A stretch of DNA of 12,754 nucleotides from Pilaira anomala (taxonomy: Eukaryota > Mucoromycota > Mucoromycetes > Mucorales > Mucoraceae). The position numbers were made by a program, and so were the translations under genes. The notes beneath the pieces were generated by a model, which saw nothing but the letters and a program-made list of their open reading frames with translations, made no database searches and was not told the origin of the DNA. Below are positions 1 to 9,263 of this stretch, in pieces (the first letter of the stretch is position 1; each line of letters begins with the position of its first letter). The stretch spans positions 1 to 12,754 of the forward strand of contig JAIXMQ010000207.1 in NCBI GenBank assembly GCA_025716855.1, in the 5' to 3' direction.

Positions 1-176
1 CAGCATATAATAATGCCAAAAGTAGTCGTGACAATTGGCTAATATGACTTGATGCTCACCCTAAGCAAGGTTCATGTTCCACAATAAAAAAGCTTCTGAC
101 ATAATTTACAAATGGCAATTGACATCTTTTAATTAATAAAACCGTGGTACAAATTTCCTAAATGAAAACTTTACCT

Positions 177-184
177 TATATAAA
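177..184 (+). promoter_or_regulatory. TATA box of the AT-hook gene
   Basis: TATATAAA lies 55 bases before the ATG at 239. This fits a fungal core promoter with a short A-rich leader, and the start context is acaatATGG. Nothing else recognisable was seen in 1-176. The assignment rests on position and sequence only. Confidence 0.45.
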
Positions 185-238
185 GAAATAAGTTTGTGTT
201 GGCTAAAGAAGAGATTAACATACAATAACAAATACAAT

Positions 239-2487
239 ATGGAATCTATTATATCAACATTTGTTGGTCTTTTATTTCCACATACAATGCAAGTGATGAA
301 GAAAATGGAAAAGTTTATTTTTTATTATATGAAGCATACTTTGGGTAAGTGAGATATCGTACGCGTTATTTTATCAAAGATTGCATGATCTATATATCAA
401 TAATAAACGCTTAAATATATATTAAATACTTTTTTTTTGCATTTCCTTACAAATAGTCGTTACAGTGTAAAAGTCATAGGATGCAAAAAAATAATCGAAG
501 ATTCATTCAAAAGTTATATTTCTACATGGGACATAAGCACTCTTCAAAACAAGAAGGAGCCAATTCTTTTGGTTGCAACGGGAAGTATGAAGCAACAGCC
601 AACCGTATCTGATTTTTAGTTAGAGCTGTGGAAGAAAAGTTTCATTTAAACTTACTTTCAATACGAGTTATGCCTTGTATACCGTTAGTATCAGAGACCT
701 TAAAAACAATGGTACATCCTGATATTGGTCCAGTTCAATTAACGAAAGGCGTTAGAGAGGGCTATTTTTACGTTAATTTATCCTGAATCAAAATTTTGAA
801 AACGGTCCTGAGTTTCATGCATCGAATGCTGAAGAAGACGAGTTAGGTATTGTATAATGTAAAAATAAAAGGTTTAAATTAATATGACTGAAAATTTGAA
901 TATGCAATACTATAGATGATTTTGAAAGAGAAATATTAAATAGAGGAAATAGAACAGCTCCTAATATACATAATGATGATGAATATATTGAAGACAATAT
1001 GTCTATAGATAACAGAAGAAGCTCCAATAACAATAATAGAGATATGGATGATGATGACTTTGATGATTCTTTTTTCCGATCTGATGATTATTTGAATACG
1101 CGTCGGTTTTCGGACTCAAGTAGTGTTTCACCACCGCCACCAAAAGTTAATAAACCAGTCTCTTCAAAAAAGAAGGATAAAACTGATATTATTTGGAAAA
1201 AGTAATGGAAGATTTGAAACACCAAACCGATTTTTTATATGCTGAACGAAATAGAAATAATCATGAAACCCTCTAGATTTGGATGCTGATGAAGGTTTTG
1301 ATTTAGAAAATGAAATGGATAACGAGTCAAATGATGAGCTGGGCATAATATGGATGAAATGAATAATGAAACAAATGGTAATTATATATAGAGATAATAC
1401 ATACTATTAAGCTTTTAAAATAAGCTAGATGTTCATAGCTCTAAAAATATATAATACATGCAATCATTTTAGGTAATAGTGATTCTTCAGATAAGACCTT
1501 AAGACAGTTCAGTTCAACAAATAAAACTTCTTTAAGAAGTAAAGTTTATAAAGATCCACAAAATAAACCTCATTCTAAAAAGGCCGAATACTCAAGTGCA
1601 TTTAATTGTAAGCTAAAAAAAAACAAAAAACAGAAAACATATTTATACAAAAGTTGATATCGTCTTTATTTGACAGATTCAAGAAATCAAAAACAAAGTG
1701 AAAGCTTTCCTGATCCACTTTATGTTGAATCACTTAAAAACTTAACACTAAATGACTTTGATACAGAATCTAGTAAAAAAAAAAAAGGAAAGCAGAAGAT
1801 GGACTACAGAAAAATTGTTCCAGACACTGACTATGATCATGGATTATATTATAATTATAATTATAATTATGATAATATGTATGCGGCATAATATTGTGTA
1901 AATTCAAGTTATATATTATCAACTCAATCATTCTTTAGGGACTCATCTATAGCAAGAGATATGCCTTCTTCATCCAAACAATTTACTGGTAGAAGAAGAG
2001 ATAGTATTAATTCCGACACAAATAGCCATGGTAACTTAATTTAAAGCAATTATATTCTACTAAAACTTAGAAACATCAACAAATAGTTACTAGTATTTCA
2101 AACGCTGAAACAGAATTTAGTCAAGGTAGTCAAAATTCCGCTTCAAAAAAGAGAATGAGTAACTCCTTTGAAACAGATGTTAATAATAATCAGGTACATA
2201 TAAAGTGGCGATGAAGCCTGCTGCAAATGCATTAGTATCATACAAACTACTTAAGCTTATTATTTATAGGGTAAGAGATCCAAAGCAAACGATGGTAGCA
2301 AAAGTAAAAATCCTACAATTCCAAGAGAGTTAGTTGAATTAAAAGGAGAGGAAGACCTAAAAAGGTGCCTTTAGATAATCAGGATGAAACACCACCTAAG
2401 AAAGGAAGAGGTCGTCCGCCGAAGAATAATCAAAATGAGAAGAGTGAATTTATATATAATTTCTTCGTTCCAACTTCAAAAAAATAA
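239..2487 (+). CDS. AT-hook protein of unknown family, eight exons, frame broken by seven 1-base shifts
   Basis: I do not recognise this protein. Exons I can support are 239-344, 457-846, 916-1377, 1473-1607, 1677-1878, 1939-2030, 2087-2193 and 2270-2487. Introns are 56-112 bp with GTAAGT, GTATTG, GTAATT, GTAAGC, GTATGC, GTAACT and GTACAT donors and AG acceptors, and phases match across every junction. The N-terminal third looks globular (it includes VKVIGCKKIIEDSFKSYIS and, in the next frame, LLSIRVMPCIPLVSETLKTM). Next come acidic stretches (DMDDDDFDDSFF, 916-1377), Lys/Ser/Asn-rich low complexity, an Asn-Tyr repeat near 1850-1875, and two AT-hooks at the C-terminus (RRGRPKK and KGRGRPPK). 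AT-hooks bind the minor groove of AT-rich DNA, so a nuclear chromatin role is plausible but inferred. The frame slips near 281, 613-617, 777-783, 1191-1196, 1271-1273, 1339-1343 and 2341-2344, each time as if one base were missing. It is either a young pseudogene or an intact gene with sequence errors. The seventh exon could instead start at 2071, but that gives an immediate stop. Confidence 0.6.
2344..2427 (+). other. Two AT-hook motifs at the C-terminus of the 239-2487 gene
   Basis: In one reading frame the last exon encodes RRGRPKK (from 2344) and then PPKKGRGRPPKN (about 2392-2427), two copies of the GRP-core AT-hook separated by about 15 residues. The frame is entered only after a missing base in the A run at 2341-2344. 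The same frame ends at TAA 2485-2487. The Arg-Gly-Arg-Pro core flanked by Lys/Arg is the known DNA-binding signature. Confidence 0.7.
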
Positions 2488-2509
2488 CATGATTAATAAG
2501 GTTACCACA

Positions 2510-2515
<6 letters not shown>

Positions 2516-2562
<47 letters not shown>
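2516..2562 (+). repeat. A47 homopolymer
   Basis: This is an uninterrupted run of 47 A starting 29 bases after the AT-hook gene's stop codon. The upstream gene keeps its introns, so this is not the tail of a processed retrocopy of it. It may be an expanded microsatellite or the tail of an inserted element whose body I cannot identify. Confidence 0.9.
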
Positions 2563-2564
<2 letters not shown>

Positions 2565-2619
2565 TATAATATATATCTCCAAATATCCAAATATTTAATT
2601 TTTATGTAACTAAAACTAA

Positions 2620-2625
2620 AATAAA
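2620..2625 (+). terminator. Candidate poly(A) signal AATAAA
   Basis: AATAAA lies 133 bases after the stop of the AT-hook gene and is the first such hexamer I see downstream of the A47 tract. It is a weak assignment in AT-rich sequence. Confidence 0.3.
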
Positions 2626-3372
2626 GCGATATAATTACGGCTTTAAAATTTTTGGGTTCTATTAAAGGCTATGTTTTGACTTCGAAGTTACTTTGAATTG
2701 GTTGATTAATTTATTAAAAGCCATGAAGTCAAATTACGAACAAAAAATTGTTATCAATATAAAAAACTAGTAAAACTAGTTATCAGTGTGAGGTCTTTTT
2801 TTTTGGATACTTGCATTTGTTTTTCTATCGGATGTCATCTTGACATTGATGACATATTATAAGCACATGTATATAAATTTTTTAGTTCACCAACAATAGG
2901 TTTAACTTTTACCTTATCTAATCAGGCAATATTAAATATAATTGATTAACTATAAATTTATGTTAGTAAAATTAAGCATTGACGTTCTAAAAGCAACCAA
3001 GATTAGTTATAGTTCTTTTAGTATATAAATACATACTATTGAAGATTACATATAGGTTTTCAGTAAATTTTGTAGATCTATTATTTAATAAGCTTCTTAA
3101 ATTTCATAATGAAGAAACTAAGATGATAAAAAATCACAGCCAGAAAATAAAATTACTATCGCTATATATACAATATACATTCAAAGTTATGTTTGTTCAT
3201 TAAAAGATATAAACATGTTTGAAATATATTTACAATAATAATAGCTAACATTCGATTCATTCATTTATTAAAGTATTCGATCCCCTAGTTATCAATACAT
3301 AAGTCTGTGAGATGTGTAATAGATCTGACTGGTTTACAAGTACTCTAAATATTTTATGTCATAGATGTATAC

Positions 3373-3400
3373 AAAAAAAAAAAAAAAAAAAAAAAAAAAA
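3373..3400 (+). repeat. A28 homopolymer
   Basis: An uninterrupted run of 28 A in the spacer, with no recognisable element body on either side. Confidence 0.9.
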
Positions 3401-4517
3401 TAGACTTTTACAATATCACAAAGCCCATAAGAGCTATTAGATGACCCTATAGAAAGATCTCTTTGGAAAGATAAACACGTATCAGATTCCCTTTGTAATA
3501 ATAAATCACTTATAATATTTTCTTTGTAAAAGAGGAATAAAATATGTTTCTTTTAACTCAATTAATATTAAAATACTTATACGTTAAATTTAAGGATATA
3601 TGGATTATTTTTGATTTGTTACGCATACTGAAATAAGCTAATCAGTCTTTAAAAAAAAAGTTACTTATGCAATATTACCAAGTTAGATACAGCAGTAACA
3701 GTATACCAAAAATTCGTATAATTTATATTTTCAGCACGGGTTGTTTTTATAAAATCATGTGTTTACAGAGCGACATATTGAAATTAAAATGGTGCGATTT
3801 TCATGTCTTCAAGTTGTATTTTTTACTCAGAGCTTTTTTCTTGTAAATTGAGTGCTATATACAATTATAAGCTGATAACTATTACCCCAAATATATGGTA
3901 TGAATAAAGTTAACAAAAAGAGGTTTTATCAGTATAATTGTATTGTAAATGCAATATGTATGACTTTTTTTACAAAATATTTCAAATGAACATGTCCTAA
4001 ATTAACTAAATCATTTCTTTTGCGTAACACAAATCTTTTTTTTTTAGGCTTCTTTTTTTATACAAGATCACATTCTTATATAGTGCCAATGGATATCCAA
4101 TCTGATGTTTTATTCGAATAATTACGGATTTGGATGATGATTATAAAAATCTGTAGAACATATGCAATCTATATAAGCACTTCCTTAAAGTGAAAATAAA
4201 TAAATTTAAAATCATTTATTTATATTACATTAAAATAAAAGTTTGATTATCTTATAATTTAAGCTGTCTTCTATCAATTCAGAAGAAACATACATCTGTT
4301 TTCATGAAAAGAAGAAGATTTTTTTAACGAAATCAACAAAAGACCTCCAATTTTTTACAAATATGTATATTTTTTGGTGTAATTTTCGTGAATTAATACA
4401 AATATAGAAATTATGGGTGGGACTATTGTCCATAAAAGGAGAGCTTTTAAGCGTATTTCTGGAAATAACTAACAATAGGTAAAAAAAACTTAATGTAACA
4501 ATTATTAATTTGCTTTT

Positions 4518-6785
4518 ATGTTCTTTTTTTTGGCAATCGAACTATGGAACAAACTTCCCAATGGTCAAAAGTATGCCAAAAACGGACCAACTATGAAAGA
4601 TTTTGTGATCAAGTCAACTTCTGAAGAAAAAAGAACATTTTCAACTGTTACAAGAGATGTCTTTATGGCTCAGCTGGTCCGTTTTTTTATAAAACATTCT
4701 CTACCATTTAAGTTGGCAGAAAGTATCGAGTTTCAACATTTGCTTTATTTTGCTAGAAGAGCCTCTAATGAAAAGGATATAAAGCTTCCAAGCGCAACCA
4801 CCTTAAAGTTGAAGGTTACGAAGACTTATGATTTGTGGAAGATAAAAATCAAAAATATTTTACAACAACAAGAGTCGCTTTGCTTTACTTGTGATGCTTG
4901 GAAATCTGCTGCATCAAATGATTTCTTGGCCATATGTTGTCATTACATTGATTCTGACTGGGTGCCTAAAACCGTTATTATTGCATTTGAGCCGATGATT
5001 AAAAGACATACAGGTAATTTAAAAACGAAAAGATGGATTGAATTTATTTACTAACTTTACTTAATCAATAGGTGTGTATCTTGCACAAGTTTTTGCAAGT
5101 GTCTTGGCTGACTACGAAATTGAAGATAAACTGTTTACAATAACAGCTGACTCTGCTGCAAATAATACAACGATGATTAGAGAGCTGGAAGCAAAGTACA
5201 AGGATTCAGATGGGTTTACAGCTGCACACCACTCAATCCCCTGTTTTGGTCATGTACTTAACATTGCTGTTTCTGAAATCCTTAGAAAAGGTCTGAAAGT
5301 CAAGGTTCCTACTGGAGATACAAATCTCTATGGTTTGAGGAGTAATATAGATGGTGATAACTCTGAGGCTGCTGGTGTCACTTTAGGTAATCCAGTAAAC
5401 AAGTTAAGGGCTGGTGCTCTCAAGATTCTTGCTTCTGTACGTCTCAGACAGAAATTTTTAGTTTGTTGCCGTGTTGAAAATCTGAAGCCTCGCCTTCTCT
5501 GTTATGATGTTGCTACTCGGTGGGGGTCAACTTTGAATATGACTGAAAGGGCTCTATGTATGATTAAGTCTTACAATCGCACTTGTAGTATTATTGATGC
5601 AAGAGTTCTGGATACGGATAACACTCTTTTCGGTGGTACTGATGATAGCAGTGATATAGCTTTGACAGGAATGTATGTGTTGAATGACGATGAAGTACAG
5701 TATCTTCAGGAAGTGACAAGTATACTCGACCCTTTCCAACAAGCTACTAATTGGGTATCAGGAGAAAAATATCCAACAATGAGTCGATCAATAGTTTTAT
5801 TTAACACGCTGATAGATCATTTGGAGAAGAAGATTGTAGCATCTCATGTATTTCCTCCTGGTGAAAGTTATAGAAGAATTCCTTCCTCTGCTGTTTCAGA
5901 GCAGTTGCAATACAAGATGGATATACTAGAAGAACGGTATACTGGGCAGCTTGACTGTTATGCTTTTTCTCAGCAAAATTTGATATTTAAAGGATGCTGG
6001 CTTGGAAGAATGAAACTCTTGAAATACTATATCAAGACTGATAACTCCAAGGTATACCCTATTGCAACCTTTTGTGATAGCAGTATCAAAAATCGGTTTT
6101 GGACAAGAATAATTGGGGCGATTATGGTGATATTGCCATGAACCATGTTGAAGACGAGTGGAATCAAATATACAAGCCTACTACTCCAGAAGAAGATGAA
6201 GAAACAAACCGCGTTGACTTTACGGGTACTAATAATAATATCTTTGCCCAGATTGCATTAGATTTACATGAAGGTATTGAAGCTGAAAGAGGTTTGGATG
6301 ATGATGAATTGGAGTTATATAAACGTGAAAGGCCAACTAGATTTGAGATTATTCCAAGTGGTACTACATCTATTCCAAATAATAGATTTACGACGACGAT
6401 TTTAGACAGCAGTGATAATGATACGTCGATACCTGATGATGATGTGTTTGTGGAGTTTACTCCAACCAATGTGGGCCCCTCTTCTGTTGATAATGCAGGT
6501 CTATCGGAATCATTCAACGACGCTAATCTTACTTCTTCTGGTACACTTGAATATTGGAAGAAAAACGAATATCGTTTCCCGCAATTATCTAAAATGGCCA
6601 AGAAATATCTTTCAATTCCGAGTACAAGTACTGCTTGTGAACGTTTCTTCTCAAGATCAGGTCGCTTGGTGACAGCAAGTAGATCAAGATTAACTCCAGA
6701 AAACGTTAAAAAAATTATGCTTGTAAGCTACTGGATCGAAATGATAAATGATGATGGTCTTGCCGAGGCTGAATTCTATTCTTAA
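4518..6785 (+). mobile_element. hAT-superfamily DNA transposon (transposase body; ends not identified)
   Basis: The stretch encodes a nearly complete hAT transposase. hAT elements normally have short terminal inverted repeats and make 8-bp target duplications. I searched the flanks by eye (2563-4517 and 6786-7816) and found no convincing pair, so only the coding body is marked. The hairpins at 7615-7713 could be subterminal binding sites of its 3' end, but that is speculative. Confidence 0.75.
4518..6785 (+). CDS. hAT transposase, two exons, one 1-base frameshift, BED finger degenerate
   Basis: Cut-and-paste transposase of the hAT superfamily, about 736 residues when read through. Exon 1 is 4518-5013, a 58-bp intron is 5014-5071 and exon 2 is 5072-6785, with the splice leaving a Gly codon in frame. 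Landmarks in order: CDAWKS (Asp at 4893, residue 126), TADSAANN (Asp at 5149, residue 192), CFGHVLNIAV, RWGSTLN, LLKYYIKT, YPIATF, and the hATC dimerisation region from EYWKKNEYRFPQL to STACERFFS (Glu at 6639) and SRLTPENVKKIMLVSYW. These fit the family's DDE residues. The frame slips by one base at 6106-6109 (FWTR, then NNWGDYGD in the next frame), with conserved coding on both sides. The N-terminus keeps an ELWNKLPNGQKYAK stretch resembling the start of a BED finger but lacks the Cys and His ligands. The usual LDPR after YPIATF reads CDSS. The ATG at 4518 is the first in frame; an upstream exon cannot be excluded. Confidence 0.85.
5014..5071 (+). other. Intron in the hAT transposase gene
   Basis: This 58-bp intron has donor GTAATT, a branch-like CTAAC at 5051-5055 and acceptor ATAG. 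Removing it joins residues RHTG to VYLAQ, which matches the expected hAT continuity before DKLFTITADSAANN. It gives a good model of intron style in this genome. Confidence 0.85.
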
Positions 6786-6796
6786 ATGGTACCAAG

Positions 6797-6830
6797 TCTC
6801 TTTCTCTCTCTTTCTCTCTCTCTCTCCCTT
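6797..6830 (+). repeat. CT-rich microsatellite
   Basis: A pyrimidine tract of CT units with interspersed TTT starts 12 bases after the hAT stop codon. T-rich sequence continues to about 6900. It is probably simple-sequence expansion in the 3' untranslated region. Confidence 0.8.
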
Positions 6831-7614
6831 ATGACTTTGTTTTTTTTTCTTTTATCTTTCATTAGGTTTTTTTATCCTCTTTTTTTTTACTTCTTTATTT
6901 CATTATAGGTTATTATATTATACCTTTGGACATTCTAACGCTTTACCGCTGCAGGATTAAGCTCAAATGTAAGTGTGAAGAAATAGGCTCTAATTTGGAG
7001 AATATTTCTTGCGGAAAAAAAGTAGTAAAAAAAACAGTAGATATAAAAGTATATTTAGATAGTTCCTTTCGGGGTAGATTTTATTATTATAAAAATAAAG
7101 ATTAAGTTATTCTATGTTGTCTAAATAATGTATCCTATTTATACTAATAATGTCGGTAGATGGTTTAGGCTTTTATATATATAATATTGTCATGATAATT
7201 ATTATTCCATTCATTCAATTGATATGATTGAAGGATGTGTATTTTTAAAGATAGTTTATGTTTATCCATTTGAATATAATATCCAAGCGAATCATATATG
7301 CTTGGAAGGAATTATTTATTTATCCATTGTAAATTTACGATAGTTTATTTAAGCATGCTCAATTTTATTGGCTATGATTTAGATCTACCATATTTACTAT
7401 TGTGGATTCACCACAGTAAGTATAGTTTATTTTTTATTTTTTATTTTTATATAGTCTACGTTTCCACTTTTTCCTTTTATATTTTTTATTTATTTATTTT
7501 ATTCAACTTTATTTTTCATAAAACTTTATTAAATAAAAAAAAAATTTAAACATTAAAATCCTTACTGCTATTTTACCTATTTGAAGAAATGCTACTAAAA
7601 ATATTTGTGTAACA

Positions 7615-7713
7615 TATCGTTACTCAAGTCAACGATAGCACACCCATATATGTTTGAAAAGTTTTCAAACATAGCTATGTATGGAATTGGCTCAACCCAC
7701 GATATGATATCGT
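7615..7713. repeat. Cluster of three perfect hairpins / ATCGTT motifs
   Basis: Three successive perfect inverted repeats: TATCGTT/AACGATA with a 9-base loop (7615-7637); TATGTTTGAAAA/TTTTCAAACATA around one G (7649-7673, a 25-bp odd palindrome); and ACGATAT/ATATCGT around one G (7699-7713). ATCGTT or its complement recurs at 7617, 7631, 7708 and 7742. They lie about 100-200 bases beyond the stop codon of the minus-strand gene. Their function is unknown; they may be subterminal transposon sequences or a 3' processing structure. Confidence 0.6.
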
Positions 7714-7816
7714 TGTATTGTTGCATCTATCGGTATCGTCGATCGTTGAAACTGCTATCCCTACTTTTGTTATTTGTGTTTTTGAGGTTTTTAGGATAAC
7801 CGTAATTGTAACTAAG

Positions 7817-8905
7817 TTAGAGCCTACTATTTAATACATTAGTACAGGGAAAAGTGGCATGATTTCTATTAGTAGGATCATATTTTCCAGGACATGTGTC
7901 AATTTCACAATTTCCGCATTTGTTTACACAATAAATTCGTTTGCTTCTACCTCCACAGCTATCACTTTTACATAGGAAACATGTTTTCTTTTTCTTTTTT
8001 TGCTTTCCTGAATAATTAGGACTTTGTATTTCAAGGCTATGAGCAGGTGCAATGTAGCGAATGCGATAGATATTCGGTGACATTGTTAATACTGGAGGTA
8101 AAGGAGCTATTGTTACAAAAGTATTGCGAGATGGCCCGGGATTTTCTATTCTCTCTTCCTCTCGAATTGTACTTGCATAAGAAAGATTCTGCGGCGTAGG
8201 TCTTGGAAGGCATTGTATGGTGCCTGCAGATTCAATTCTGGATTCGTTTTGAGTGAGATCTTTAATCCTTTGGACGTTTTGTATGTTCAACATGACAGAG
8301 TCTCCATATTTTTTCCTGTCCTCCATTACATTAAAATAAGATTCTAAATGTCTTGAAGTCTTATAATAAATCTTCGATTGACCTTTACAAAAACTTGACC
8401 ATAGCTTGGCAAATTCAACAAAATCAGGCTTTTGTGCCTGTCCTCGAAATTTAATTAATGCCTTATGCACAGGATCAGCAATCAAAGTCTGATACAAGGC
8501 TACCTCCTCGTTTGTATGAACTGCAGTGACAGCAAGTTTAGTCTTTTGACACTGTGCTAAGTACTTGTGTAAGTAGTCACCAACAGAATATCCCATAATT
8601 GGAAGATTAGCTGAAGGCAGGGTACTTATTTGTAACAAGTTTTTGATTTCAAAATAGCTTTCTGTTGGCTCAACAGTAGATTCTGCTGGTTCGATATCAA
8701 ATTCCCTCATAACGGAAATTGGCAATGATACGATACCAAAAGTTTCTTTTGTCTGTTCGAATTCGAAAGCGTTTCCAACACGATTACAAAAATAGTTATC
8801 AACAGGAGTATGACCAGTTTTCATTTTCAAGGTATTTATGGACAGACTGAGCCATGGACTATAATGACCTTTGTGAATCTTACCAAATTTGTTTTTGGAT
8901 CCAAC
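7817..8905 (-). CDS. C-terminal exon: GHYSPWL segment, YYK segment and eight-Cys cluster
   Basis: This 362-codon exon begins directly after an intron acceptor (ATAG at 8910-8906), and the splice gives YHNIN joined to VGSKNKFGKIHKGHYSPWL. The internal ATG at 8830 is therefore not the start. Conserved-looking blocks are GHYSPWL, VHTNEEVALYQTLI and FVEFAKLWSSFCKGQSKIYY with KTSRHLESYF following. A Pro-rich linker and a KKKKK basic patch precede a terminal cluster of eight Cys (CFLC, x4, C, x8, C, x3, C, x2, C, x4, C, x15, C), probably zinc-binding. The exon itself is intact, with no stop or shift. The exact zinc-finger class is not known to me. Confidence 0.65.
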   Translation of the reverse strand, partial: VGSKNKFGKIHKGHYSPWLSLSINTLKMKTGHTPVDNYFCNRVGNAFEFEQTKETFGIVSLPISVMREFDIEPAESTVEPTESYFEIKNLLQISTLPSANLPIMGYSVGDYLHKYLAQCQKTKLAVTAVHTNEEVALYQTLIADPVHKALIKFRGQAQKPDFVEFAKLWSSFCKGQSKIYYKTSRHLESYFNVMEDRKKYGDSVMLNIQNVQRIKDLTQNESRIESAGTIQCLPRPTPQNLSYASTIREEERIENPGPSRNTFVTIAPLPPVLTMSPNIYRIRYIAPAHSLEIQSPNYSGKQKKKKKTCFLCKSDSCGGRSKRIYCVNKCGNCEIDTCPGKYDPTNRNHATFPCTNVLNSRL

Positions 8906-8990
8906 CTATTTTTTTTATAATGGGATTGGTATAAAGTTTTTTTTTTTTTTTTTTTTAAAGAAAAAAATATGTTATTATATAGAAACTTAC
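8906..8990 (-). other. Intron in the minus-strand pseudogene
   Basis: This 85-bp intron reads GTAAGTTTC at the donor and AAATAG at the acceptor on the minus strand. It lies in phase 0 between codons for Asn and Val. It contains a 20-base T tract on the plus strand (8937-8956), which is A20 in the transcript sense. Confidence 0.8.
8937..8956 (+). repeat. T20 homopolymer inside an intron
   Basis: An uninterrupted run of 20 T on the plus strand, contained in the intron at 8906-8990. Confidence 0.9.
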
Positions 8991-9263
8991 ATTAATATTA
9001 TGATATAATCGGTAATCTTATAGTACCATATTTGTAAGTCTAGGTCCAGCATTATAGGATGCAAACTTTCGTACTATGTTCATATGAACAGAGCCTTCTA
9101 CTGAACTTGTTCCTCTGGCACATCTATTCATTGTCAAGCCGTTTCGATCCGTACCAATCTCAGTATACAATGGAGGTCCCCCTTTCAAGTCAGAGACATG
9201 ACCCAGCCGAATTTCTTCTAATACAGCAGCAGCATCTTTCCTAGCATCTTCATCGAAGAGGGG
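8991..9263 (-). CDS. RGTSSVEG exon fragment (candidate third catalytic Glu)
   Basis: Read from the LTR junction, this exon gives FDEDARKDAAAVLEEIRLGH, then SDLKGGPPLY, then CARGTSSVEGSVHMNIVRKF and DYRLYHNIN up to the donor at 8990. The SSVEG.VH block resembles the N..xE block that carries the third acidic residue of many DDE transposases (Glu at 9096-9098); this comparison is inference. A TAA stop interrupts it at 9018-9020, between MVL and DYRLYHN, where family context expects coding. The duplication copy 9259-9263 at its 5' edge belongs to the LTR insertion. Confidence 0.65.
9259..9263. repeat. Target-site duplication, left copy (AGGGG)
   Basis: AGGGG immediately precedes the TGTTG end of the LTR and is repeated exactly after its other end at 10062-10066. 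Five base pairs is the usual LTR-retrotransposon duplication length. Confidence 0.85.

Larger units (their letters stand above)
2563..4413. other. Gene-poor AT-rich spacer
   Basis: I find no supportable gene here. All frames are broken by frequent stops, and short ATG openings (for example at 3788 and 4089) close or degrade within a few tens of codons without matching any family I know. It contains a small hairpin at 2832-2855 (ATGTCATC and GATGACAT around an 8-base loop), a doubled ACTAGT near 2766-2781 and an A28 tract. The 5' end of the hAT element probably lies in this stretch, but I could not identify terminal inverted repeats or an 8-bp duplication. Confidence 0.6.
6786..7816. other. 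Intergenic spacer between two convergent genes
   Basis: No gene is supportable. It holds the CT tract, an AATAAA at 7094-7099 that could serve the hAT transcript, very T-rich sequence at about 7420-7530, and the hairpin cluster at 7615-7713. Short open frames at 7298-7549 and 7605-7799 have AT-driven, low-complexity or unremarkable translations and I do not call them genes. Confidence 0.6.

Noticed and set aside
4414..4475. Possible first exon of the hAT gene starting at ATG 4414
   Set aside because: The frame stops at 4471-4473. The CTAACAATAG looks like an intron end, but the sequence after it has stops in all frames before 4518.
6051..6080. A 30-bp intron (GTATAC...GATAG) to explain the hAT frame change
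   Set aside because: It is shorter than any intron here and would remove the conserved YPIATF block; a one-base loss at 6106-6109 explains the shift better.
6164..6601. 145-codon open frame on the minus strand
   Set aside because: It is antisense to the conserved C-terminal part of the hAT transposase; Ser-rich shadow frame.
7298..7799. Two short plus-strand open frames
   Set aside because: Phe/Tyr/Leu-rich or unremarkable translations from AT-rich spacer, no splice context and no family resemblance; the second runs through the hairpin cluster.
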